This document shows, one piece after another, positions 1-7,985 of a stretch of 11,178 nucleotides of DNA. The notes under the pieces are model-generated. The model was given only the letters and a program-made list of their open reading frames with translations, ran no database searches and had not been told where the DNA came from. Position 1 is the first letter of the stretch. Each line of letters opens with the position of its first letter. The translations under genes were made by a program, and so were the position numbers. This stretch comes from Phoronis ovalis (taxonomy: Eukaryota > Phoronida > Phoronidae): NCBI GenBank assembly GCA_028565635.1, contig JAOXYB010055612.1:1-11178 (forward strand). Reading direction: 5' to 3'.

Positions 1-80
1 CTAGGCTATCACAGTATGGTTATATAAGTATATCCTGCAGGTCTATAGACTTAGGCCTGGCAATTCTCATGGACATGTAC
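1..80 (-). other. Start of first intron of the HERC-like gene
   Basis: This stretch is inferred to be intronic because a good donor (AAG|GTACAT, GT at 80-79) ends the preceding exon exactly where a family-like LALACAR motif stops. The alternative is that the exon reads through to the stop codon at 22-20, giving a stand-alone 238-residue protein. I favour splicing. Confidence 0.45.
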
Positions 81-736
81 CTTGCACAAGCAAGAGCTAC
101 CAAAGTGGATGCTATATTCTGCTTCTGTCGCTCATCCTTTACTCCTTCCTCTCCACCTTCACCCATCCAAGAGCACAATAAATTTTCCAATCCATTTAAA
201 CAATCCGGTGGTTCTTTTTGTAAACTCAGTGGTGGACAATCCCGCAAACAGCCAAGGAGAACTGTTGCAGTGGTTCCGCTTAGACCTAAATCAAACTTGC
301 TCTGTGACTGAAGTAAGGGAAGCACAAGGAGCACGCTGATGCGGGTAGAGAATGAGGCATGTTCAGTTTCTTTCCAGAGGCCCTGTTTTTTTAGCAAAGC
401 TATTGTTTCTTCAGTTCCACCAACTTCCTCTCTTTCTTTTTGTTCATCATCAGCTAATTGTTTCTGTGCAAACCAAAATCCCTTTAGAGCATTAAGCCTA
501 TATTCTAATAGTTTTGCATATGCATTATTTTGGGTTCCACACACTGTTTTCAGTCTTTCGCTGAGCTCACTTGGGCTTTTAGAATCGAATGTTATCACTT
601 CTTGTTCTTGACCGACGTCGTTGACATCGATAGGAAGTTCAACTAAATCAGTAACTCTGATCAAGCCATCATGCAAAAATAAAGTTTCTTCTGTCACAGA
701 GAGCCACTGCGAACTGTCCTGTTGCGAATTCGACAT
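81..736 (-). CDS. N-terminal coding exon of a large HERC/ZZEF1/HECTD4-like protein (partial)
   Basis: The exon starts at the ATG at 736-734, the first Met after an in-frame stop at 793-791. It codes for 218 residues plus a split Arg codon. I end it at a donor reading GCAAG|GTACAT (intron from 80 leftward), because the frame beyond adds only about 19 unremarkable residues before a stop at 22-20. Visible features are a Trp-Leu start with a FLHDGL segment (residues 20-25), a helical LLEYRLNALKGFW segment (76-88), a charged linker (96-116), a hydrophobic helix ISVLLVLPLL (133-142), CPPLSL (167-172), and ALACAR at the exon end. The order and spacing resemble the N-terminal helical region of HERC1 and HERC2, and the PPLSL...LALARG pattern also recalls ZZEF1. 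In that family the motif continues with Gly after Arg, which fits splicing there. HERC1/2 are giant ubiquitin ligases, but no catalytic domain lies in this window, so the family call is tentative. The rest of the gene lies beyond the left edge. Confidence 0.6.
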
Positions 737-1063
737 GATAGCTTGTATGAGTGACGCTATGTATGCAAAAATTGAGCAATCTTTCGCTTTCTACTGTACT
801 CCATAATGCACTTTTGCCCAATCACAAGCGTTTAGTGGCTACAGATAAACATTACTTCAGCAGGTCTTACAGTCATAAAATTGCAATTATTTTTCGTTTT
901 AAATCTACCATTTGTATACAACATATCGCAGAGGCATGATTAAAAGTAGACATATCAAATTCTATAAATCATGTAATTCACAGCTTGCTACAAAGTTTAG
1001 GAGATCATTTTGCAAAAATATTATAATAATAAATCAGCATACACATGTTCACTTTGTTGAAAA
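737..1063. promoter_or_regulatory. Putative bidirectional promoter between divergent genes
   Basis: Only 327 bases separate the start codon of the minus-strand HERC-like gene from that of the plus-strand GNAT-PARP gene, so both 5' UTRs and the core promoters must fit here, unless upstream non-coding exons exist. There is a CCAAT box on the plus strand at 818-822. I see no convincing TATA box at a sensible distance from either start. Short upstream frames exist but none is convincing. The promoter role is inferred from geometry, not from a recognised element. Confidence 0.5.
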
Positions 1064-4000
1064 ATGGCGTCGCTGTCAAGGGTCGCGAGATTGTCTCCGG
1101 TCGATTTTGGTTCAAAATCGCCAGATACGGATATGAACGACAATAGTGATGTGTTAAACAATAGTCTTGACATAATGACAGGTGCACAGTTATCAGATTT
1201 TCGCACATTTCAATCCAGAAATGGCCGTAACGTGACAGTAACCCCGGTGATTGTTGATTTGAGACGACTCCTGCAAACAACTTCTATGGATCGTTCGTTT
1301 GATATAATACCAGGTATTTGTCTTACATCGATTTATGCTAATTAATAATTTTATGCAAACATACCAGTAACCTGATATGTAGATGCTGGCAAACAATATG
1401 TGATAAGTGCGAATTACTCTACTAAGAGGCATGCACTATAATGGAAGAAGAAGAAGAGCGTTGTATGTTTGTCTCACTGTCTTGGGATAAAATTAATATA
1501 TTAATTATTATTTTGTAGTTATACAATGAGGTATACCGTAATAATGATACGTAACCGTATGTCACCAAACTGCTAATGATACTTTTTCGTCTTATTTAAA
1601 TTATCAGCAAACACATGCCTTTCTCGTTTTAGGAGTTAACACGTTAGTACTACCATTGGGGTAATCCTGCAACCTGATCCTACATGTATGGACTGCCTGT
1701 GGCTTAATTAATTAAATAAATGAATTTTGCATGAAGTTTTGCTTCTGCCTAATAATTGACTAGTTCAGCATAAAATCCATAAAGAGCTCTTTGAAGCCAT
1801 GAAGGTCCGTAGCCATTGCCTGCATATGATGCTCTTTTGTATGCATGAAGGCTAGCCGAACTTTGAGTTAGAAGCTGGCCCTGACCCTATAGATAAGCCA
1901 TGGGCTGTCCATAGTAGGACTACCATTAGGGCTACTACTTGTAGATAAATGAAATAATCATTTAATTAAGTACCACAGTTTGTATAGGAAGCATTGGAAT
2001 GGATTACATGGTGAATTTAATAACATTTAAAATTTAGAACTTTTTTATGGGCATGGATACATTCAGTTTTCATAATTACAAAAACTTTGGAAAATATACT
2101 TGTTGAAAATAGTTATATTATTTCTAGCTATGTTTGAATTTTTTAACATTGCCCCCACAGACTACTTCCATTTGCGTAAATTTCATAACGAATGAATATT
2201 TTTAGTATTAAAAGACCAAAATTCTACAATCAATAAACTAAAGACTAATGTCATAATCAAATGATATACATGTGTTTTATGTTGTAGGCATTCGAAATCA
2301 AGACTTAGTTCATGCTGTTGTTGCTATGTATGATGTAGCGCTCCCAGAAATGACACCAGATATTCTGTACTCTACTGTGTGCGAGAAATGGGCTCGTACT
2401 TTGATCCTTGTCCGTGATATATCCGATTGTCTGGCTGAGTTAAATGAATCGAAGAAAGAAGCATGGAATGAGGAAACAAAAAGTGATGCAAAAGAACCAC
2501 AGATAACACCTGTAAATGTACCTGAAGGTCAGTGGTGATTTTAGGAGGAAGTCGGCTCTTTTTATTAACTAGCATGTTTCATTTTAAAATAAGTATGGTG
2601 TATATGTCATCTTGAATATTTGCCCGAGTATTAATAATTTGAAGAATTTATCCACATGAAAATATCAATATTTACTAATTAAAACTATACCACCATGCAG
2701 GCCTTCACTGTGTTTACGGAATATGTACAGCTACTAACATATATTGGAGAATGCAGCACTGTGTCTCCCAACAGTCATTTAATAAATTACTCGACAAACT
2801 GTTTTACATGGATTTCACATTATACTACTAATAGGTGATAGTGATGTATATAAATCTGAGGATTCCACACCATGTACCTTTGCTGATGTCTTCAGTAACC
2901 CAGCCACTGATGAGGAAGACAGTGATGAAGATGAGGAAGATTTCTCTAAAGGAATTTTCAAATTTATTAAAACCGTCCAAGACAGAAAGTTAAAGCGCAA
3001 AATACATCAAGGTAAATTGTTACTTTTTTTCAACGAAATTAATTGTCTCGACTGAAGAAGTTATTTTAAGAAGGGAACCTAGCAAAACTTTTTAATAATT
3101 TAAGTAAACATAACAGCTTACAATTATTTTGTCTTTCCAAAGTAAAAAAAAATGAATGGGAGGCACCGAAACATTGCCACAGCCTGCTATATAAGAATCT
3201 TAGTCAGAAATCTTAGTAGGCAGACCAGAAGCATTTAGCAATTTAACTTTGTCTGCAAAAATGAAAGTGATAACATTCTCTACGTGTAGCAATGGTAACA
3301 GACTACTGTAAGTTGTGAGAACACAACAGTAGTCTGTTGGTTCTCACTTCTCAGAGTGTTCAAAAATATTTCTTAAAATGCCAGTGTTGTTAGAGAAAGA
3401 GTTTATCTCAGTGTTAACTTATCTATTCTGCATACTAGTGCATACAATTACAAAAACAGTAATATCTAACTCTATCCGACTGGTATGCTAGAGCTAGCCC
3501 CTATTTACGCCTGCATTGTTTATACATATTAACCAAGATTCAAATATTACATTGGTAAGTAAAGTTCGACTAAGGTAGAATCATAGCAATATTCTTGTAC
3601 ACTTTTAAGCCTGAAAATTAAAAAATGACTCGATAGCTGGTTACATCAGTGTAACTATGCAGTTTTCTGAATGTCTATGGCCTGTTGAGTCAAACTGCTA
3701 GTATTACTATTTTCCCTTTATTCCAGGGCCATTCACTGCAGAAGACATTGGTGTTGAGGATCGACTAGTTGCTTGTGCTACATTTGAAAAAAAGTACTGC
3801 AAGCCAGGAGAAAAAGTCATTCATTTAACCGTGATTGCTACAAGGAAGCGATACAGAAAGATGGGCATTGGAAAATATTTGCTGCAGCAAATAAAAGATC
3901 CTTTGGTTGTTGGCCATTATGATGTCATTGTTGTCCATGCTGATAATTCTGCTGTGGAGTTTTTTGAGAATTATGGATTTATGGATGACGTTGTACTGAA

Positions 4001-5117
4001 TAGTAGATGGATGGAGTTTGCTGAACAGTTCACTAACTGTACTCTTATGAGTTATCTCCCTCCATTTACTGGACAAACCTTATTAGGGTCCAGTCATTCT
4101 AATGTGGACATATTGACCATGGAAAGGGAAATTAAGCAGTGGGAGGACAAAAGTCTGCAAGCTTACCAATCTCAGAGGACTCTGATCACACGACTCAGAC
4201 ATGAAATTATTCATTTACAGGCCTTGGTCGCTTCACAACATGGTTTGATTGGTAATCTATCAGCTGAAAATGAAAAACTTCAACATGAAAAGTTCTTGGT
4301 GGAAAAAGAATTTTTAGAGCATCGTTTATCAAATACAAAGTCTACCTTTCAGTTTGGTGAAGATAATGAAGATGAAGCAGATGGTGATGCATCCAGAAGT
4401 GAATTGAATACACAATATCTGATATCAAGATTAGAGAAACAGCTGAATCTGAAAACACGCTTTCCACAATATAACTCTGAAGTGGAGAATTCCGTAGCCT
4501 CTACGGATGATGGACATATGTATTATGTATCACCGACAGGAGACTCCTCCGAACCCTATGATCATACTAAGGATATGGCAGAATTTTATCAAATTACCAA
4601 AGACTTTAAAGATAGTCTGAAGAAAAATCAAAGCTTAAACCCGCAGTTAGAGGTCTCTATGCTAACAAAAGCTGTGCTCAAACCTAGCATCCGAGAAAGA
4701 TTCCAAGTACGCAAGCAACAATTACATGATCCCACGACTTCTATGCGTCTTTACTACTGCGGTTCACTTGAGCATCCTGATCGAATTCAAGAAATCTTAA
4801 AAAATGGATATTCCGAGGCCGACTTCAGTCACAGCGAATATGGGCGTGGACTTTATTTCTCTAATAATGTTTGCACAGCTGTACAGTTTTCTGCCCCTGG
4901 AAAATTAATTCTGGCACAGGTTGCAGTAGGCACAGTGGAAACTGTTACGAAAAAGGATAAAGGTAAATGTGCTCCATCGCATCAGTTTGATTCAGCTGTT
5001 ACAACTGGACGATTAATACCAAGTGGGGGAGATGATGTGTTATATCAGGAGTATGTCGTGTATGATATCAATCAAGCTCTGCCTCTGTATCTTATTGAAT
5101 ATATTACTTCTGCTTGA
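1064..5117 (+). CDS. GNAT acetyltransferase / coiled-coil / PARP catalytic-domain fusion protein (4 exons, 685 aa)
   Basis: Exons are 1064-1313, 2288-2527, 2835-3011 and 3727-5117 (2058 nt including TGA). All three introns are GT-AG and phase 1, and an in-frame stop ends 3 bases before the ATG (AAAATGG context). Residues 1-188 match nothing I recognise. Residues 189-199 are a Glu/Asp tract, followed by RKLKRK (214-219), a possible nuclear signal. From about 232 to 320 lies a GNAT fold: strands LVACATF and VIHLTVIAT, the CoA-binding RKMGIG loop (266-271, the Q/RxxGxG/A motif) and FFENYGF (301-307). Residues about 355-423 form a coiled coil, then an acidic patch (433-443). From about 545 to the end is a PARP-type ADP-ribosyltransferase domain: LYYCGS (564-569), YGRGLYFS (594-601), FDSAV (643-647) and YQEYVVYD (662-669). 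The triad reads Cys567-Tyr599-Glu664, with Cys where PARPs normally have His. Predicted activities are acetyl transfer and ADP-ribosylation; substrates are unknown. Confidence 0.88.
1314..2287 (+). other. Intron 1 of the GNAT-PARP gene
   Basis: The donor is CAG|GTATTT and the acceptor TTATGTTGTAG|GC. The joined codon restores Gly84 in frame. The 974-base interior is AT-rich and non-coding. Its only notable structure is a short inverted repeat flanked by direct repeats (1649-1934), listed separately. Confidence 0.85.
1649..1934. repeat. Possible MITE-like insertion in intron 1
   Basis: An imperfect inverted pair lies at 1686-1706 and 1894-1914 (about 18 of 21 positions complementary). Outside it are two copies of a direct repeat, ACTACCATTGGGGTA at 1649-1663 and ACTACCATTAGGGCTA at 1919-1934. 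This is the layout of a small non-autonomous element, but the ends are not sharply defined and the match could be partly fortuitous. Confidence 0.3.
2528..2834 (+). other. Intron 2 of the GNAT-PARP gene
   Basis: The donor is AAG|GTCAGT and the acceptor ACTACTAATAG|GT. The phase is 1 on both sides, so Gly164 is rebuilt across the junction. The 307 bases are AT-rich and I see nothing else in them. Confidence 0.85.
3012..3726 (+). other. Intron 3 of the GNAT-PARP gene
   Basis: The donor is CAAG|GTAAAT and the acceptor has a strong pyrimidine tract, TTTTCCCTTTATTCCAG|GG. Joining is phase 1 and restores Gly223 just upstream of the GNAT fold. The intron is non-coding apart from a perfect hairpin at 3297-3347, listed separately. 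Confidence 0.88.
3297..3347. repeat. Overlapping perfect hairpins in intron 3
   Basis: AACAGACTACTGT (3297-3309) is the exact reverse complement of 3326-3338, giving a 13-bp stem with a 16-base loop. Inside that loop, GTGAGAAC (3315-3322) is the exact reverse complement of GTTCTCAC (3340-3347). The two stems interlock, so they form either a pseudoknot-like arrangement or two alternative folds. No function is known. Confidence 0.6.
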
Positions 5118-5180
5118 GTGGTAGAAATAATCAAAATGAACTCAACTGCTGTAGAATTATGCACATTTGTTGAAAATGTC

Positions 5181-5186
5181 AATAAA
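5181..5186 (+). terminator. Poly(A) signal AATAAA of the GNAT-PARP gene
   Basis: A canonical AATAAA lies 64 bases after the TGA, followed by a T/G-rich stretch (TTTGTTTTATG). It is the first such hexamer after the stop, which would give a short 3' UTR. Confidence 0.7.
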
Positions 5187-5865
5187 TTTGTTTTATGTAC
5201 TAAATTAATGCCAAAGAGATGGGTGAGCATTGAATTACACTTAAAACTTTTAATGCATGCTAAGTAATATTGTGAGTTACTAGAAGCATTTATCTTTATA
5301 CATACAGTTTATATTCATATGACAATATTTTATAAAATTTAGGTTGTGTTATAAGTTTAGAAATATATTGAAAAGCTGTTTTAAACTTAGACATGTTGAT
5401 ATTAGTATTGAGGTACAAGTCCCCACGTTGTTAGTATTTTACTTTATTTTTTCTGTGATATGAATTCAAATTTGTCAACTGCTGGTTTTCTTTGTATTTT
5501 TCTTGCAATAATTAAATTTATTATACTCGCGCAGCATTCCGTCCAACTTTTGTCATGTCGCATGAGCAGACATGCCAAGTCACCCGCTAAAATTTTGCTA
5601 ATTTTCTTGCTAATAATACAAATGACGTCACAAAAGACATTAATTTCCTGCATGTTTCTGCCGACATTGGCATCAATCTGTGTTCGAGTAGATTTCAAAG
5701 TTTTTGTATTTTTTAATTCCTACAAGTACATGTCATTCATGTTGCACTGTTATTGAAATTGTTTTCTTTGTTTACTAGCCTGCTTACTTGTCTGATAGTA
5801 TTTTTTTCATATAATTATATATAAAGAACCAATTGCGTAATAAAAAATGTGCAACTTTACTGGTT
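5187..5865. other. AT-rich intergenic stretch, no supportable gene
   Basis: Open frames on both strands here (about 84 to 98 codons) have hydrophobic, low-complexity translations and no family resemblance. A perfect TGACGTCA (CRE-type) palindrome sits at 5623-5630, but one such octamer is weak evidence in a window of this size. Confidence 0.6.
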
Positions 5866-5875
5866 TTTATTTATT
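5866..5875 (-). terminator. Possible minus-strand poly(A) signal (overlapping AATAAA)
   Basis: On the minus strand 5875-5866 reads AATAAATAAA, two overlapping hexamers. It lies about 100 bases beyond the stop codon of the hypothetical third minus-strand exon. It has meaning only if that gene model is right. Confidence 0.2.
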
Positions 5876-5971
5876 CAAAATACTGCTTCAGAACTTAGTG
5901 TGATTTTATAGTTAATAATTAAAACATCAAATTAATTTGATATATATTAGTAAAAAAACAATATAAAAGAA

Positions 5972-6023
5972 TTAAATTTTATGCAGGAGTGTCGGGCTCC
6001 AGTTATTAAAATATCCTAAATAA
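5972..6023 (-). CDS. Hypothetical terminal exon of a small minus-strand gene
   Basis: After a plausible acceptor (AACTTCACAG, intron ending at 6024), one base completes a Ser codon. It is followed by YLGYFNNWSPTLLHKI and a TAA at 5974-5972. The phase matches the donor of the 6250-6410 exon. The exon is too short for homology and is proposed only because the frame, stop and downstream AATAAA fit together. Chance is a serious alternative. Confidence 0.12.
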
Positions 6024-6249
6024 CTGTGAAGTTAACATTCTTTTTTTTACTGTTTGACCTAAAAATGACCTCATGACAAGGGGACACTCAAATAATTTTG
6101 TTAGGTGCTTTGGTGCAATTATTCAAAAATGAAATATGCTTTAGTTCATGGACATCGGAGGCATTAAAATATTTGACTTGTTTATTTCGGGACCTGTAAA
6201 CAAATCACTACATCTTCACACGGCTGTGAAGCGAATATTTTCACAATAC

Positions 6250-6410
6250 CTGTCCAGTGTGTATTTAAGAAACGATCCCTGCATTCGGATAATGAAATCA
6301 CTAGGTGTGCCAATATTTGCTGCATCCTGAAATGCTTGCTTGTTATTTCCGTAATGTGTATTTAGATACAGCACTTTCATGTCCTTGCCAATATAAATGC
6401 TGACATCTGC
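6250..6410 (-). CDS. Hypothetical internal exon, unrecognised protein
   Basis: An open minus-strand frame spans 6458 to 6216. Its translation looks protein-like: mixed composition, with segments VSIYIGKDMKVLYLN, GNNKQAFQDAANIGTPSDF and RMQGSFLKYTLD. Within it a CAG|GC acceptor (exon from 6410) and an ACAG|GTATTG donor (exon end 6250) define a 161-base exon, phase 0 in and phase 2 out. Alternatively it starts at the ATG at 6458-6456, which has an in-frame TAA one codon upstream (6464-6462), and is a first coding exon (MADPSLLGPP...) ending at the same donor. I recognise no family. It could equally be a decayed remnant of a gene or transposon. Confidence 0.25.
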
Positions 6411-6733
6411 CTGTACGTGTTTACAATGAGGTGGTCCCAATAGCGATGGGTCGGCCATTCTTTATTAATGAATTTTGGTTTGGAGTGATATGGTACCTTT
6501 TACAGTTTCTGGAATATAGCCTTAATAGCATATGGTACAGCATTTTCAGTATAATTATAGAATAGGCTTATTGTTCTTAGAATAATGTAGTGCTCCAAAC
6601 GTTTCATAAAAAAAAAATAATCGTTTCTAGCATATAAAAATAAATTTTTTCGCATTAGAATACCACAGAAAATAAATATTTGGTAAAGGAGTACAGGTTA
6701 ACCCTAGGATGTCTCTTGGATATATTTTAGGGT

Positions 6734-7016
6734 AGGGGTGTGCCACTGAGGGTAAAATTTCTTAACTAATTCTATATCAAAAATTTGGACCCCGAAATAT
6801 ACAAAAATTCCACAACATACCCAATGTTTAGAATAATGTTATTTGTTCTATTAGATGTTGTACACTATTTTGATTAAAAGTAGATCTAAAATCTACCTTT
6901 CCAAAAGAGTTCTTGACTTGGCCTCAAAAATTATACCAATTCAAAAATATATCTCAGGAGCGTAAAATATAAACTAAAATTCATCAAAAGGGCACCCTGA
7001 GCCAGTGGCACATCCC
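6734..7016. repeat. Short terminal-inverted-repeat element (MITE-like)
   Basis: AGGGGTGTGCCACTGAGGGT at 6734-6753 matches the reverse complement of 6994-7016, with one substitution and a 4-base insertion. This gives about 20-bp terminal inverted repeats around some 240 bases of AT-rich DNA. No clear target-site duplication is visible. It abuts the large palindrome that starts near 7037, so the two may be parts of one composite insertion. Confidence 0.4.
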
Positions 7017-7036
7017 TGTCAGCTCCATGCATACAC

Positions 7037-7974
7037 GGGACTGGTGCTAAAAAAAATATAAAACGAATAAAAAATATGGAATGAAATAAATATATTTCCA
7101 CTTCTGTCATTCTACTTATCACCAAATGGCCAAAAATCCTGCAAAAAAACTCATAGAAATTATCAATATAGCTCCTGGGTCCGAGGCGGCGCCTCGTACT
7201 ACTAGTATATATAGAACAGTATCAAGGGGTGATCGAGGTGAATTGAAAATTTCATGATTGAATTTTTTTTAAATATTTTTTTGCCAATCAGCCCGCACAC
7301 CCTCAAGAAACTTACCAGAATAACTAACTCCTTAATCTAGCGTCAAAAAAAAGTTTCTATCCACGTACCTCTACAGACATTCGAAATATTCAACAACAAA
7401 CTCATAAATTGCCTCAAATTAAGACGGTGATCGTTAAGGAAATTGACCAGAAACAATTCTCAGAAAGTTCGTTGTTTTCTGATACAAGCATTTATCCAAT
7501 CAGCGACGATTTCCCTTGGGCAATGGTACTATTTCCGGTGACCTAGTTAGAGTGAAAGGTTAATTTCATTAACGATCAGTCTTTGGGGACAACTTTTGAG
7601 TTTGTTGTCGAATATTTCGCATGTCTGTGGAGGTACGTGGATGGAAACATTTTTTGACTCTAGTTTAAGGAGTTCAGAGTTATTCTGCTAAGTTTCTTGA
7701 GGGTGTATTTTAGGCTGATTAGCAAAATTTTTTATTTTTTTTTAAATTCAACCATGAAATTATCAATTCTCGTGTCACCCCTTGATACTATTATATATAG
7801 TATGAGCCGCCTTGGACCCAGGAGCTATATTGATAATTTCTATGAGTTTTTTTGGCATTTTTTTTTTACCATTTGATGATAAGTGTGAATGACAGAAATG
7901 GAAAATAATATATTTATTTCATTCATTTCATATTTTTTATTTGTTTTATATTTTTTTAGCACCAGTCCCCTGTG
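7037..7974. repeat. Long inverted repeat (foldback element) with arms of about 410 bp
   Basis: The segment 7037-7445 pairs with the reverse complement of 7560-7974 over almost its whole length, by eye roughly 80-90% identical with small indels. Anchors include CTCATAGAAATTATCAATAT (7150-7169) and its complement near 7826-7845, and CCCTCAAGAAACTTA (7300-7314) against 7691-7705. The unpaired centre is about 110 bases. Just outside are imperfect direct copies, GCTCCATGCATACAC (7022-7036) and GCTCCATACAC (7975-7985), which resemble a target-site duplication of about 11 bp. Long terminal repeats with 9-11-bp duplications are typical of Mutator-like elements, so a non-autonomous MULE or foldback element is my preferred reading. 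There is no transposase gene inside. Confidence 0.8.
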
Positions 7975-7985
7975 GCTCCATACAC

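Noticed and set aside
339-611. Plus-strand open frame of 90 codons opposite the HERC-like exon
   Set aside because: It is the antisense shadow of the minus-strand coding exon, which has the family-like translation.
3831-5117. Reading exon 4 as a stand-alone 428-residue gene
   Set aside because: There is no ATG at 3831 (the codon is GTG). The frame extends upstream to a strong splice acceptor at 3726, and exons 1-3 join in matching phase. A start here would also cut the GNAT fold after its first strands.
5623-5630. Perfect CRE-type TGACGTCA palindrome
   Set aside because: A single octamer in an 11-kb window is not improbable, and it lies downstream of the GNAT-PARP gene, away from any supported promoter.
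5444-5756. Overlapping plus and minus frames of about 84-98 codons
   Set aside because: Both translations are low complexity and hydrophobic, typical of chance frames in AT-rich DNA. Neither has coding character or splice partners.
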